The translations under genes were made by a program, and so were the position numbers. Of a DNA stretch of 64,000 nt, positions 22,605 through 32,778 are shown piece after piece; position 1 is the stretch's first letter, and each line of letters begins with the position of its first letter. The notes beneath the pieces were generated by a model. The model was not told where the DNA came from and ran no database searches. It saw nothing but the letters and a program-made list of their open reading frames with translations. Origin of the DNA: Sphingopyxis soli (GTDB lineage: Bacteria; Pseudomonadota; Alphaproteobacteria; Sphingomonadales; Sphingomonadaceae). The stretch covers positions 1-64,000 of the forward strand of contig NZ_JAFMTR010000068.1 of NCBI RefSeq assembly GCF_018682675.1, written 5' to 3'.

Positions 22605-23248
22605 CCACGCCCGCGTCCTCGCCCGCACCGCGCCTGTTGCCGCGCCTGATCCTGCTCGCCGCTGCTGCGTTGCTCGCGCTCGCCGCCTGGTGGGCGGTCA
22701 GCGTCTGGCGCGACTGGCAGAAGGGCTTCGACCCAGAGACAGTTGTCGCAGCGAGCCTGCAGGGATTGCAGGAACAGAATGTGCTGGTGCCCTTCACCGC
22801 GCGCTATGTCGCGGTCGTCACCTCGACCCAGTCGCGGCTGGGCCTCGAAGCCAAGAAGACGCTGATCATGCCCGGCACCGTTCGCTACGAACTCGACCTT
22901 GGCAAGCTCAGGCAGTCCGACCTCGACTGGGATGCCGCGACGAAGGCGCTGACGGTGACGCTGCCGCCGCTCCGCCTCGCCGGGCCCGAGATCGATCTGG
23001 ATTCGATCAGCGAGTTTCGCGACGGGGTGATCCTGTTGACGCTGACCGACGCCGAAAAGACGCTCGACGCCGCGAACCGCAAGGCGGCGCAGGAAGAGCT
23101 GATCAGGCAGGCGAAGGCGACGGTGCCGATGCGCCTCGCGAAGGGGGCGGCGCGCACGGCGGTCGAACAGAGTTTCGCGATGCCGCTGAAGGCGGCGGGG
23201 ATCGACGCGAAGGTAGCCGCGCGCTTCGCGGACGACCCCGCGCGCTGA
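22601..23248 (+). CDS. DUF4230 domain-containing membrane-anchored protein
   Basis: The 215-residue protein has one N-terminal transmembrane helix (about 13-38) and a long periplasmic region with the DUF4230 pattern: TVVAASLQGLQEQNVLVPFT, RYELDLGKLRQSDLDWD and a helical end rich in Ala and Lys. DUF4230 proteins are exported or anchored and of unknown function. It is last in the MBL/71-aa/DUF4230 operon, with a 4-nt overlap at its start. A role in envelope or lipid metabolism is possible, not shown. Confidence 0.85.
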   Translation: MTTPASSPAPRLLPRLILLAAAALLALAAWWAVSVWRDWQKGFDPETVVAASLQGLQEQNVLVPFTARYVAVVTSTQSRLGLEAKKTLIMPGTVRYELDLGKLRQSDLDWDAATKALTVTLPPLRLAGPEIDLDSISEFRDGVILLTLTDAEKTLDAANRKAAQEELIRQAKATVPMRLAKGAARTAVEQSFAMPLKAAGIDAKVAARFADDPAR

Positions 23249-23309
23249 GGCTTTCGCACCGGTCCCGCTTGCGATAGTCTCCGCCCGGGAATGGCTTGGG
23301 GAGTGGGGT

Positions 23310-24023
23310 ATGGCGACGATCGTCGAGGGTGCGGTGCGCACCGAACGTTTCTGGCAGCGAATGGCGATCGGGCTCGCCATCTTCATCATCTTCGGCTTTT
23401 TGCAATTCGCGCTGCGCGGGTTCGTCGATCCGGTGCGGGCGCCCTTCTGGGTGCATCTGCACGGCGTCGCGATGCTGGCCTGGCTGGGGTTGCTGATCGT
23501 CCAGCCGACGCTTGAGCTTCGCGGCAACCTGGCGCTGCACCGGCGGCTCGGCTGGGCCGGGGCCGCGCTCGCCGCGCTGATCGTCTGCCTCGGCATTTTC
23601 GTCGGGCTGGCGTCGCTGGCGCTGAACCGCTTTCCACCCTTTTTCACGCCGCCCTATTTCCTGGCGTTGACGACCGTGGAGTCGCTCGCGTTCGGGCTGA
23701 CCGCGATGGCGGCGATCCGCCGGCGGCGCGACACCGAATGGCACCGGCGGCTGATGATCGGTGCGACGATCGTCATTCTCGAACCGGCGCTCGGCCGGTT
23801 GTTGCCGATGCCGATGATGATCGGCTGGGCGGACATTCCGGTGGCGCTGATCCAGCTTGGCGTCGTCGGGATCGTCGCGCTGCACGATCGGCGCGCGCTG
23901 GGGCACGTCCATCCGGCGACGAAAGCGGTGGCGCTGCTGGTCATCGCGGTGCGCGTGACCGTCTATCTTCTGTCGCTGACGCCGCCGGTGGTTGCGCTCG
24001 CGGCGAAGCTCGCGGGAAGCTGA
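23310..24023 (+). CDS. Polytopic membrane protein of unknown function
   Basis: This 237-residue protein has about seven hydrophobic helices (22-42, 51-70, 80-108, 122-141, 150-168, 172-193, 202-220). His-containing segments (VHLHGVAMLAWLGLL, ALHRRLG, WHRRLM, ALHDRRALGH) near membrane edges recall ferric-reductase-like or DUF2306/haem-binding membrane proteins, but no exact family was recognised. The ATG at 23310 has a GGGGAG-like box. It is separated from nadA by 71 bp. Confidence 0.7.
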   Translation: MATIVEGAVRTERFWQRMAIGLAIFIIFGFLQFALRGFVDPVRAPFWVHLHGVAMLAWLGLLIVQPTLELRGNLALHRRLGWAGAALAALIVCLGIFVGLASLALNRFPPFFTPPYFLALTTVESLAFGLTAMAAIRRRRDTEWHRRLMIGATIVILEPALGRLLPMPMMIGWADIPVALIQLGVVGIVALHDRRALGHVHPATKAVALLVIAVRVTVYLLSLTPPVVALAAKLAGS

Positions 24024-24094
24024 TACGGCGAATTGCCCTTGGGGCGGCCGCGGTGTAGAGCGCCGCCCAAGGCAAAGCCATATAAGGAAAAGCC

Positions 24095-25084
24095 ATGACT
24101 GCTCCCGTTCGCGAAAATCTGTCGGGTCTCGACCTGCGCGCCGAAATCGAGCGCCTGCGCAAGGAGCGCAACGCCGTCATCCTCGCGCATTATTACCAGA
24201 AGCCCGAGATCCAGGATCTGGCCGATTTCGTCGGCGACTCGCTCGAGCTGTCGCGCAAGGCGGCCGACACCGACGCCGACGTGATCGCCTTTTGCGGGGT
24301 CAAGTTCATGGCCGAGACGGCGAAGATCCTGTCGCCGCAGAAGACGGTGATCCTGCCCGACATGGATGCGGGATGCAGCCTCGAGGACAGTTGTCCGCCC
24401 GAACAGTTCGCGCGTTTCCGTGCGCAGCATCCCGACCATATCGCGCTGACCTACATCAACTGTTCGGCGGCGGTGAAGGCGCTCTCCGACATCATCGTCA
24501 CCTCGTCGAGCGCCGAGACGATCATCAGCCAGATCCCCGAAAGCCAGAAGATCATCTTCGGCCCCGACCGGCACCTTGGCGGCTATCTCAACCGCAAGTT
24601 CGGGCGCGACATGCTGCTGTGGCCGGGCGTGTGCATCGTCCACGAGGCGTTCAGCGAGACCGAGCTCCTGAAGCTGAAGGCGCAGCATCCGGGCGCGCCG
24701 GTCGCGGCGCATCCCGAATGTCCGCCGCACATCGTCGACCATGCCGACTATGTCGGATCGACGAGCGGCATCTTGCAGTTCGCGAAGAGCTTCCCCGGCG
24801 ACACGCTGATCGTCGCGACCGAGCCGCACATCATCCACCAGATGGAGCTGGCGCTGCCCGAAAAGACCTTCATTGGCGCGCCGGGCGCGGATGGAAACTG
24901 CAACTGCAATATCTGCCCGTATATGGCGCTCAACACGATGGAGAAGCTCTACCTCGCGCTCCGCGACCTCAAGCCGCGGATCGAGATGGACGAAGAGCTT
25001 CGCCTCGCGGCGCGCAAGAGCCTCGACCGGATGCTCGAAATGGCGTCGGGGACGGTGGGCAAGGGCGACCTCGGTCGCGCTTGA
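24095..25084 (+). CDS. nadA: Quinolinate synthase NadA
   Basis: The 329-residue cytoplasmic [4Fe-4S] enzyme condenses iminoaspartate with DHAP to quinolinate in NAD synthesis. The three cluster Cys appear at 94 (DAGCSLED), 180 (GVCIVHE) and 274 (CNICPYM), and the substrate motif AHYYQKPEIQD at 31-41. The length is normal. The ATG has an AAGGAAAA box. nadB and nadC are not adjacent, so the pathway is split. The 5' region contains an imperfect stem around 24035-24073 that may end the previous transcript. A weak terminator-like stem (GCGAC/GTCGC, then CTTTT) lies at 25088-25107 just after the stop. Confidence 0.96.
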   Translation: MTAPVRENLSGLDLRAEIERLRKERNAVILAHYYQKPEIQDLADFVGDSLELSRKAADTDADVIAFCGVKFMAETAKILSPQKTVILPDMDAGCSLEDSCPPEQFARFRAQHPDHIALTYINCSAAVKALSDIIVTSSSAETIISQIPESQKIIFGPDRHLGGYLNRKFGRDMLLWPGVCIVHEAFSETELLKLKAQHPGAPVAAHPECPPHIVDHADYVGSTSGILQFAKSFPGDTLIVATEPHIIHQMELALPEKTFIGAPGADGNCNCNICPYMALNTMEKLYLALRDLKPRIEMDEELRLAARKSLDRMLEMASGTVGKGDLGRA

Positions 25085-26192
25085 ACCGCGACGGCGAGTC
25101 GCCTTTTGCGGTTTCGCGAATCGAGTCGCGGCGATGAGTCGGGAACCGCGGTCGGGGCGACGACTCCGAAAATGCTGCGCTAATGTTACAAAAATGCCGC
25201 GGCGAATCCGCTTGTTGCTAATGCCGGACTTATCCACAAGCGAACGGGTATGATTGCTGCTTTGCGTGCGTTTTCTGTTGGCGGCATCCCGCGTTCGTGA
25301 CAGCTTCAAATCATCGGACGCCGGAGACGACGGACCGCCGGGACGAGAAGGGCAGTTGCAAGACTGGCCGGACGAGAACGGAGAGGGACGACGAGGAAAG
25401 CAACCGATAGCCGGATCACGGAACGCAGCGATTCCCACGAGTTGAGGCGGACCCGATCGGGTACGGAAATGCAGGCCATCGCTTTGAAAGCGCAGCTGTT
25501 TCGGCAGAGGCACGGACGAGATGATGAAGGGCTTTCCAGGTGAGGCCGGCCCCCGAAAGGGGGCCGACCGAACCATCGCCGGACCGTTCCGGCGCACGCG
25601 GCGGCGCGGCGTTTTGCGGGTCACTGACCGAAAGGACAGGGAGCCGGGATGCAGCGGCGAAGCGCGGCGAGGGACGCAACCGGATAGTGGGGGTTGGCAG
25701 CGATGTCGGCCCCCATTTCGTATGCGCCCGGCTTTATATGCGCGCCCTGCGGCGCGCCCGCGGGTCCGTTGTTCCGGCGCTCGCCGCTGCCGCCCGCCTG
25801 CGGCCCATCACCCGAAAAAATTCGAACCAGTGATCGCCGTCACATCGCGGTCAAACAAGGCTGCTTATCCCGTCCTTGCGACCCGGAGCAGTTCCCCGAC
25901 CGGAACTGATCCTCCTCTTCCCGGCCGTGGCCTTCGGGCGACGGCCGGGAACCTTTTCCTCCCCTCTCGCATTATTCGCCTATCGGCTGCTGCCCGATCG
26001 CCCGTTGACGGGCTCGCCGACCGGAAAGGGGAGATCATAGGGATGATCGATTTCGTACCTTGCGCCTGTCCTCGGTGAACGGCGCCCCGGCAACCGCGCG
26101 CGCTCCTCCATTTCGCTAGGCGATTGCAGTGATTTAGGGTAGCACAGACTGTCCGCAACGTCGGGCAGACCATTGATCGTAGGGGGTCAATC
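25085..26192. other. 1.1-kb non-coding region, GGA-rich, possible structured RNA
   Basis: I see no convincing protein gene. Features: a weak terminator-like stem (25088-25107); an exact DnaA-box 9-mer TTATCCACA (25230-25238), alone; a purine-rich block with ten GGA triplets between 25316 and 25422, including repeated GGACGAG; a GGCCCCC-GAAA-GGGGGCC stem (25548-25565); and a strong hairpin at 25918-25951. The region is long and purine-biased compared with the usual tight spacing in this genome. A long non-coding RNA or leader is possible, but known families (RNase P, tmRNA, SRP RNA) are not recognisable in it. Confidence 0.4.
25918..25951 (+). terminator. Long perfect hairpin, possible transcript end
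   Basis: TTCCCGGCCGT (25918-25928) and ACGGCCGGGAA (25941-25951) form a perfect 11-bp stem with a 12-nt loop, followed by CCTTTTCC. It could end a transcript crossing the non-coding region after nadA, or serve as a stable mRNA structure. The T-run is interrupted, so the call is moderate. Confidence 0.5.
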
Positions 26193-26465
26193 ATGATTAG
26201 TTTCATTATCGCTATTGTGATGGGTGGCATTATCGGCTGGCTTGCCAGCATCGTGATGCGCACCGACGCCCAGCAGGGCATTTTCCTGAATATCATCGTC
26301 GGGTGCGTGGGCTCTATTCTGGGCCGGCTGCTGCTCGGCGGCGTGTTCGGCGGTGGGCATCTGCGCGGCGACGCGTTCGACTGGCGGACGCTGGTCACGG
26401 CGTTCATCGGCGCGATCATCCTGCTGGCGATCGTCAACCTGATCCGGCGCGGCCGGGTACGCTGA
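26193..26465 (+). CDS. GlsB/YeaQ/YmgE family membrane protein
   Basis: This 90-residue protein is almost entirely membrane-embedded, with helices about 1-20, 27-50 and 63-82, and the Gly-rich family signatures GGIIGWLAS and FLNIIVGCVGSILGRLLLGG. These are the transglycosylase-associated/GlsB stress proteins, small inner-membrane proteins often induced in stationary phase or general stress. The start MISFIIAIVMGG is the usual one and has a GGGGG box. A terminator follows at 26512-26546, so it is a single-gene unit. Confidence 0.93.
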   Translation: MISFIIAIVMGGIIGWLASIVMRTDAQQGIFLNIIVGCVGSILGRLLLGGVFGGGHLRGDAFDWRTLVTAFIGAIILLAIVNLIRRGRVR

Positions 26466-26511
26466 CGCCGCGAACCGCCGGGTCCGATCCGGACCTGGCA
26501 GCGAAGAAATC

Positions 26512-26546
26512 GGGGGCGGCCGACGCATGTCGGTCGCCCCCATTTT
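26512..26546 (+). terminator. Terminator after the GlsB-like gene
   Basis: GGGGGCGGCCGAC (26512-26524) pairs with GTCGGTCGCCCCC (26529-26541) with a GCAT loop and one G-U pair, ending in ATTTT. It lies 47 nt after the stop codon. Confidence 0.8.
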
Positions 26547-26739
26547 CGTAGCCAAGCACTGGAATTTGCTGCCCGACCAGCTTATGACGCCGTGCCCGGA
26601 GGGTGGGGCGAGGGGGCCTGTTTCACCCCTTGCGCGCGGTGATTTAATAGGGTAATACACCGACCGGAAATCTGGCTGCGCCCCTGCGGTGCGGCTTGCA
26701 CTGCCGTCGGCAGCAGGTCGACGGCCGAGGGGATGTGGC

Positions 26740-27951
26740 GTGAATTACGAGCGGAAAGTGGATTCGATGGACAGCCTGGCGGGGACCGAAAGCTTTTACG
26801 AAGCCGATGACAACCGCCGCAAGCGGATGCTGACGATCGCGGCGGTCGCGCTGATCGCGGTCATCCTGCTCGGCGTCTGGTATGCGTTCGCGCACAGCAA
26901 GGGCGCCGATACGGCCGCGGGCGGCGCCGGCGGCGCCGGCGGCGCGGGGGCGCAGAATGTGCCGAACGTCACCGTCGTGATTCCCGGCCGCGTCTCGGTG
27001 CAGGCGGCGATCGCCGCCAACGGCACGATCGCGGCGCGCCGCGAAATGCCGGTCGGCATCGCGGGCGAGGGCGGACAGGTCGTCCGCGTGCTCGTCGAGC
27101 CCGGCCAGTGGGTCGGCGCGGGCCAGACGCTCGCAGTGATCGACCGCGCCGTGCAGTCGCAGCAGGCGGCGAGCCTCGCTGCCTCGATCAAGGTCGCGCA
27201 GGCCGATGCCGATCTGGCGCAGGCGGAGCTGGAGCGCGCGCAGGCGCTGGTCGGCCGCGGCTTCATCTCGAAGGCGGACATGGACCGCAAGCGTGCGACC
27301 CGCGATGCCGCCAACGCGCGCGTCCGCGTGTCGCAGGCGCAATATCAGGAAGCACTGGCGCGCAACGGCCGCCTCAACATCGTCGCCCCGGCGGCGGGGC
27401 TGGTCCTGACGCGTCAGGTCGAACCCGGCCAGGTCGTCGGCGCGGGCAGCGGCGTGCTGTTCCGCATGGCGCGCGGCGGCGAGATGGAAATGCTGGCGCA
27501 GCTTGCCGAAGCCGATTTGCAGCGCGTCAAGGTCGGCACCCGTGCGACCATCACGCCTGTCGGCACCAACCTGCAGATCGCCGGGCAGGTGTGGCAGGTT
27601 TCGCCGATCGTCAACATGGACACGCGGCAGGGCACGGCGCGCATCGCGGTCCCGTACAGCGCCGCGCTGCGCCCCGGCGGCTTTGCCGACGCGCGGCTCG
27701 TCTCGGGCACCGAACAGGCGCCACTGCTCCCCGAAAGCGCGGTGCAGAGCGGACCCGACGGCAATTTCGTGCTGGTCGTCGGCGCGGACGACAAGATCGA
27801 GCGCAAGCTGGTGAAGGTCGGCACCGTCACCGACGGCGGCGTGTCGATCGCGTCGGGACTGACCGGCAACGAGAAGGTCGTCGTGCTGGCGGGCGCATTC
27901 CTGAACCCCGGCGACAAGGTGAAGCCGGTGGTCCAGAAATCGTCGCAGTAG
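26740..27951 (+). CDS. RND efflux periplasmic adaptor subunit
   Basis: The 403-residue membrane-fusion protein has an N-terminal anchor helix (about 35-55), a Gly/Ala linker, two halves of a lipoyl/barrel-sandwich domain (VVRVLVEPGQWVGAGQTLAV and RLNIVAPAAGLVLTRQVEPG) flanking an alpha-hairpin (about 140-205), a beta-barrel, and a membrane-proximal end (GAFLNPGDKVKPVV). It links the downstream permease to an outer-membrane channel. The GTG at 26740 with GAGGGG 7 nt upstream is preferred; an ATG at 26767 is the alternative. It forms a two-gene operon with the permease (46-bp gap) and lacks a local outer-membrane partner. Confidence 0.9.
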   Translation: MNYERKVDSMDSLAGTESFYEADDNRRKRMLTIAAVALIAVILLGVWYAFAHSKGADTAAGGAGGAGGAGAQNVPNVTVVIPGRVSVQAAIAANGTIAARREMPVGIAGEGGQVVRVLVEPGQWVGAGQTLAVIDRAVQSQQAASLAASIKVAQADADLAQAELERAQALVGRGFISKADMDRKRATRDAANARVRVSQAQYQEALARNGRLNIVAPAAGLVLTRQVEPGQVVGAGSGVLFRMARGGEMEMLAQLAEADLQRVKVGTRATITPVGTNLQIAGQVWQVSPIVNMDTRQGTARIAVPYSAALRPGGFADARLVSGTEQAPLLPESAVQSGPDGNFVLVVGADDKIERKLVKVGTVTDGGVSIASGLTGNEKVVVLAGAFLNPGDKVKPVVQKSSQ

Positions 27952-27997
27952 AATTGGTCGCACACGCAGCCTGCGGGCGCACAAGGGCGTTTGAATC

Positions 27998-30900
27998 ATG
28001 AGCTTTCGCAACATCTCCGCCTGGTGCATCCGCAACCCGGTGCCGCCGATCGTGCTGTTCGCGCTTCTGTTGATGGCAGGGCTCGTCAGCTTCAACCGGA
28101 TGGACGTCAACGACAATCCGGACATCGAATTCCCGGCGGTGCAGGTCATCGTCGTCCAGCCGGGCGCCGCGCCGTCCGAACTCGAGACGCAGGTGACGCA
28201 GCGCGTCGAAGCCGCGGTGCGCAGCGTTAGCGGCGTCGACGAAATGTCCTCCTATGTCAGCGAGGGCAACAGCCGCACGATGGTGCAATTCGCGATCGGC
28301 ACCCCGATCGACCGCGCCTATAACGACGTCAACCAGGCAATCTCGCAGATCCGCAGCGACCTGCCCGACGGCATTCTCGAACCGCAGGTCGTGCGCGTCG
28401 ATATCGCGGGCGGCCCGATCACCTATTTCGCGGTCGAGACGCGCGACATGACGCTGGAGCAGCTGTCGTGGTTCGTCGACAATACGGTCGCAAAGGAACT
28501 GCTGTCGATCCCCGGCATGAGCCAGGTGCGCCGCTCGGGCGGCGTCGACCGCGAGATCCGCGTGATCCTCGATCCCGCACGGATGCAGAGCTATGGCCTG
28601 ACCGCGAGCCAGGTGAACCAGCAGCTGCGTCAGGTGAACGTCAATGCCGCGGGCGGGCGCACCGAGATTGCAGGCAGCGAGCAGGCGGTGCGCGTGCTCG
28701 GCAACGCCGCGAACGCGTTCCAGCTCGGCGACACGCGCATCTCGATCGGCAACGGCCGCACGATCCGCCTGTCGGACGTCGCGAAGGTCACCGACGGCTA
28801 TGCCGAACAGCGCAACCTCGCGAAGATCGGCGGCAAGCAGGTGCTGAGCTTCTCGATCGAAAAGGCGAAGGGCGCATCCGACGTTACCGTCCATGACGAG
28901 ACGATGAAGAAGCTCGCCGAGATCAAGAAGAACAACCCCAAGGTCGACTTCAAGATCCTGTTCACGCGCACCGAATATACGAAGGAGCAGTATCGCAGCT
29001 CGATGGCCGCGATGATAGAGGGCGCGGTGCTGGCCGTCGTCGTCGTCTTCCTGTTCCTGCGCGACTGGCGCGCGACGCTGATCAGCGCGATGGCGATCCC
29101 GCTGTCGGCGATCCCGACCTTCTGGTTCATGGACATGATGGGCTTTTCGCTGAACGGCCTGTCGCTGCTGGCGCTCAGCCTCGTCGCCGGGGTGCTGGTC
29201 GACGACGCGATCGTCGAGATCGAGAATATCGTCCGGCATATGCGGATGGGCAAGACTGCCTATCAGGCCGCGATCGACGCCGCCGACGAGATCGGCCTTG
29301 CGGTCGTCGCGACGACGATGTCGATCGTCGCGGTGTTCCTGCCCGTCGCGCTGATGCCGGGCATTTCAGGGCAATTCTTCATCCAGTTCGGCATGACCGT
29401 GGTGTTCGCGGTACTCGTCAGCCTGGCGGTCGCGCGCATGATCACCCCGATGATTGCCGCCTATTTCCTGTCGGCGCAGGGCGAGCAGGATCACGCCTCG
29501 GGCCCGTGGGTCGACCGCTACGAACGCATCCTTGCGTGGACGCTCGACAATTCGAAGCACAAGGTGAAGCGGGCCGAGTTCGACGCGGAACCGACGAAGC
29601 TCGGCTATCTGGGCCTGCCGCTGGCGATGGCGGGGTTGTATGTCCTGTACGCGATCTATGCCTATTTCCAGCCGGTGCCGCTCGGTCAGGAGGGGCGCAA
29701 CCCGGCGCTCTATTTCCTGCTGCAGGTGCCTTTCTTCGCCGCCTTCATATATCTGTTGAGCAGTCTGGTCATGATCCTGCTCGGAGCGCTTGCCTGGCTC
29801 TGCGGGGTGCGCCAGTTCGCGTTCACGGGCTGGGCCAAGTTCATGGTGCAGCGTGCCTACGCGCGCCTGTTCGACCATCGCGTCTGGATCGTCGGGATCG
29901 GCGTCGCGGCTTTCGCGACGAGCATCTTGCTGTTCGCGACGCTGCCGCAACAGTTCCAGCCGACGATCAACAGCGATTACAGCCAGGTGCGCTGGGAGCT
30001 GCCGCCGGGGTCGACGCTGGCGCAGAGCGAGCATATCTCGAACGAGATCAACGATATTCTCGAAGCCGACAAGACGGTCGAGAATGCCTTCTATGACGTC
30101 AATGTTGGCGGCGGCACGGTGTACATCACGCTCAAGAAGAAGCGCGAACAGACCAGCGTCGACTGGGAACGCGGGCTGCAGCCGAAAATGGCGGCGATTC
30201 CCGACGCGCGGGTGTCGTTCCAGAGCCAGGCCGGCGGCTTTTCGGGCCGCGACCTGACCTTCATCATCGGCGGCGACGATCCGGCGCTGCTCGAGCGTCA
30301 CGCGATGAAGATCGTCGGCGAGATGAGCAAGCTCAAGGAACTGCGTTCGCCGCGGATTGAGGGCGACATTCCGCGCCCCGAAATCATCGTCAAGCCGCGC
30401 CTCGACCTGGCCGCCGAACTCGGCGTCACGACCTCGGCGCTCAGCCAGACGATCCGTATCGCGACGATCGGCGACATCGACCAGAACGCCGCGAAATTCT
30501 CGCTGTCCGATCGCCAGATCCCGATCCGCGTGCTGCTGTCCGAGGATTCGCGCCGCGCGCTCGCGACGATCGAGAATCTGCCGGTGCCGACTTCGCGCGG
30601 GACCACCGTGCCGCTGAAGTCGGTGGCCGAGATCGGCTTCGGCGCCGGCCCGACCGAACTGCGCCGGTACAACCAGACGCGGCGCATCGTGATCGGCGCC
30701 GACCTGGCGCCCGGCCTTGTCACCAGCGACGCACAGAAGAAGATCGACGCGCTGCCCGCGATCAAGGACATGCCGCAAGGGGTGCGCAAGATCATCCAGG
30801 GCGACGCCAAATGGCAGGCGGAGTTGATCAACAACTTCCTGATCGCGGTCGTCTCGGGCCTGCTGCTCGTCTTCTCGACGCTGGTGCTCCTCTATCGCCG

Positions 30901-31414
30901 CTTCCTGTCGCCGCTGGTCAACATGTCGTCGCTGTTGCTCGCGCCGTTGGGCGGGCTGCTTGGGCTGCTGATCACGGGCATGGAAATCTCCATGCCCGTC
31001 TATATCGGCCTGCTGATGCTGCTCGGCATCGTCGCGAAGAATTCGATCCTGCTGGTCGATTTCGCGATCGAGGAAATGGATCATGGCGTCGGCAAGATGG
31101 AGGCGCTGCTCGATGCCGGCCGCAAGCGCGCGCAGCCGATCGTCATGACGACGGTCGCGATGGTTGCGGGCATGGTGCCGACCGCGCTGTCGCTGTCGGG
31201 CGACGGCGCGTGGCGCGCGCCGATGGGCGTGGTCGTGATCGGCGGGTTGACCCTGTCGACGCTGCTGACGCTGCTGATCGTGCCCGCAGGGTTCAGCCTG
31301 GCCGACAGCATCGAGAAGCGCCTCGGCCGCTTCTTCTCGCGCAACCTTCTGACCTATCGGAAAGGCGACGATGTGAAGCCGCACGGCGCCCCGGCGCCCG
31401 AACCGGCGGAATAA
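27998..31414 (+). CDS. RND efflux transporter permease (AcrB/CzcA-like), extended
   Basis: This 1138-residue inner-membrane proton-driven permease has the RND duplicated layout, with the TM4 relay residues in [20 protein letters not shown] and the second-half signature [17 protein letters not shown]. It is about 90-100 residues longer than usual. The extra stretch (residues about 525-625) sits between the halves and holds two more predicted helices ([20 protein letters not shown] and [19 protein letters not shown]). It is paired with the adaptor at 26740; no regulator or outer-membrane factor is local, so it may share a channel. Substrates are unknown. Confidence 0.92.
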   Translation: MSFRNISAWCIRNPVPPIVLFALLLMAGLVSFNRMDVNDNPDIEFPAVQVIVVQPGAAPSELETQVTQRVEAAVRSVSGVDEMSSYVSEGNSRTMVQFAIGTPIDRAYNDVNQAISQIRSDLPDGILEPQVVRVDIAGGPITYFAVETRDMTLEQLSWFVDNTVAKELLSIPGMSQVRRSGGVDREIRVILDPARMQSYGLTASQVNQQLRQVNVNAAGGRTEIAGSEQAVRVLGNAANAFQLGDTRISIGNGRTIRLSDVAKVTDGYAEQRNLAKIGGKQVLSFSIEKAKGASDVTVHDETMKKLAEIKKNNPKVDFKILFTRTEYTKEQYRSSMAAMIEGAVLAVVVVFLFLRDWRATLISAMAIPLSAIPTFWFMDMMGFSLNGLSLLALSLVAGVLVDDAIVEIENIVRHMRMGKTAYQAAIDAADEIGLAVVATTMSIVAVFLPVALMPGISGQFFIQFGMTVVFAVLVSLAVARMITPMIAAYFLSAQGEQDHASGPWVDRYERILAWTLDNSKHKVKRAEFDAEPTKLGYLGLPLAMAGLYVLYAIYAYFQPVPLGQEGRNPALYFLLQVPFFAAFIYLLSSLVMILLGALAWLCGVRQFAFTGWAKFMVQRAYARLFDHRVWIVGIGVAAFATSILLFATLPQQFQPTINSDYSQVRWELPPGSTLAQSEHISNEINDILEADKTVENAFYDVNVGGGTVYITLKKKREQTSVDWERGLQPKMAAIPDARVSFQSQAGGFSGRDLTFIIGGDDPALLERHAMKIVGEMSKLKELRSPRIEGDIPRPEIIVKPRLDLAAELGVTTSALSQTIRIATIGDIDQNAAKFSLSDRQIPIRVLLSEDSRRALATIENLPVPTSRGTTVPLKSVAEIGFGAGPTELRRYNQTRRIVIGADLAPGLVTSDAQKKIDALPAIKDMPQGVRKIIQGDAKWQAELINNFLIAVVSGLLLVFSTLVLLYRRFLSPLVNMSSLLLAPLGGLLGLLITGMEISMPVYIGLLMLLGIVAKNSILLVDFAIEEMDHGVGKMEALLDAGRKRAQPIVMTTVAMVAGMVPTALSLSGDGAWRAPMGVVVIGGLTLSTLLTLLIVPAGFSLADSIEKRLGRFFSRNLLTYRKGDDVKPHGAPAPEPAE

Positions 31415-31484
31415 TGCCGACGAACCGGCGCGACAGGTCGCTGCGCCGGTTGCAACCTTTGCGGCGTTTCGCCATTTGGTTCGC

Positions 31485-32750
31485 ATGACCGACCGCCTTC
31501 TTTCCCGGCCGATGGGCGTCGCCATTCCGGCGCGGGGCTCCAATATCCGTGTGGTGGCGACCGGATTGCTGATCGTGATGGCGGCGGTGTTCCTCGCCGC
31601 GCGCTATTTCGGTCACGTCCATCCCGCGATCGGTTTCGTGCGCGCCTTTGCCGAGGCGGCGATGGTCGGCGGGCTGGCCGACTGGTTCGCGGTGACCGCG
31701 CTGTTCCGCCATCCGCTGGGCCTGCCGATCCCGCACACCGCGATCGTGCCGCGCAACAAGAACCGCATCGGCGACACGCTGGCGCGCTTCCTGCTCACCA
31801 ATTTCCTGCTGCCGCGGCTGATCGCGCGCAAGATGCGGACGGTCGACGTCGCGGGCGCGGTCGGCAAATTCCTGTCGCAGCCGGCCGAGGGCGGCGGGCG
31901 GCTCAGGCTCGGCGCGTCGCGGATCATCGCCGACGGGCTCGGCGCGCTCGACCAGCAGCGGCTGGGCGGGATGGTCAAGTCGGCGATCGCCGATCGCCTC
32001 CGCGACCTCGACGTCGCGCCGTTGCTCGGGCAGGCGCTGCAGGCGGCGCTCGCCGAGGGGCGGCACCAGCCTTTGCTCGACGCGATGGTCAAATGGGGAT
32101 CGAAGACGCTCGAACTCAACGAGCATCTGATCCACCAGATGGTCCACGACAACAGCAACGCGATCGTGCGCTTCACCGGGCTCGACGAGAGCATTTCGAA
32201 CCGCATCGTCGCGGGGCTCGGCAAGCTGCTCAGCGAAATGGCGGTCGACGAAACGCACCCGCTGCGCATCCGCGTCGAGGAAGGACTCGCCAAGATGGCG
32301 CTCGACCTGCAGCACGATCCCGAGGTGAAGGCGAAGGTCGCCAAGGTCCGCGACGAGCTGCTCGAGAACAAGGCGGTCAAGCGCTGGCTCGACGGATTGT
32401 GGGAACAGGGGCGCGCCGCGCTGCTCAAGGCCGCGCGCGACCCCGAAACGATGCTCGCGGGCCGGATCGGCGAGCTCGTCACCCAGTTCGGCACGATGCT
32501 GGGCGAGGACGAGGGGCTGAAGCGCACGCTCAATCGCTATGCCCGCCGCGCGGTGGTCGGCATGGTCGACAGTTACGGCGAGACGGCGCTGAAACTGGTG
32601 TCCGATACGATCCGCGGGTGGGACGCCAAGACGATCACCGACCGGCTGGAAAATGCGGTCGGCGACGACCTTCAATATATCCGCATCAACGGCACGCTGG
32701 TCGGCGGGCTGGTCGGGGTGTTGATTCACGCGGTGGACGTGCTGCTCTAG
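31485..32750 (+). CDS. DUF445 domain-containing membrane protein
   Basis: The 421-residue DUF445 (YjiN-like) protein has an N-terminal membrane segment (about 22-40), the conserved AFAEAAMVGGLADWFAVTAL and FRHPLGLPIPHTAIVPRNKN motifs, a long helical domain with repeated amphipathic helices, and a C-terminal membrane helix (GTLVGGLVGVLIHAVDVLL). The family has no established function. The ATG at 31485 is chosen because an upstream TTG extension adds only non-conserved residues. It is convergent with the next gene. Confidence 0.92.
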   Translation: MTDRLLSRPMGVAIPARGSNIRVVATGLLIVMAAVFLAARYFGHVHPAIGFVRAFAEAAMVGGLADWFAVTALFRHPLGLPIPHTAIVPRNKNRIGDTLARFLLTNFLLPRLIARKMRTVDVAGAVGKFLSQPAEGGGRLRLGASRIIADGLGALDQQRLGGMVKSAIADRLRDLDVAPLLGQALQAALAEGRHQPLLDAMVKWGSKTLELNEHLIHQMVHDNSNAIVRFTGLDESISNRIVAGLGKLLSEMAVDETHPLRIRVEEGLAKMALDLQHDPEVKAKVAKVRDELLENKAVKRWLDGLWEQGRAALLKAARDPETMLAGRIGELVTQFGTMLGEDEGLKRTLNRYARRAVVGMVDSYGETALKLVSDTIRGWDAKTITDRLENAVGDDLQYIRINGTLVGGLVGVLIHAVDVLL

Positions 32751-32778
32751 ACAGGCTCGTTGATCTAGGGTCAGGATC

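Noticed and set aside
25230-25238. Exact DnaA box TTATCCACA, possible origin
   Set aside because: Only one box, no AT-rich unwinding region and no origin-type neighbours (dnaA, hemE, parAB, gidA).
25254-25445. 63-codon frame in the non-coding region after nadA
   Set aside because: No ribosome-binding site, atypical composition and no coherent motif; better seen as part of the non-coding stretch.
25820-25900. T-loop-like GGTTCGAA on the minus strand, possible tRNA
   Set aside because: No acceptor stem, D-arm or anticodon arm could be paired around it.
29366-31543. 725-codon minus-strand frame opposite the extended RND permease
   Set aside because: Same cause as the other long antisense frames: high-GC codon bias.
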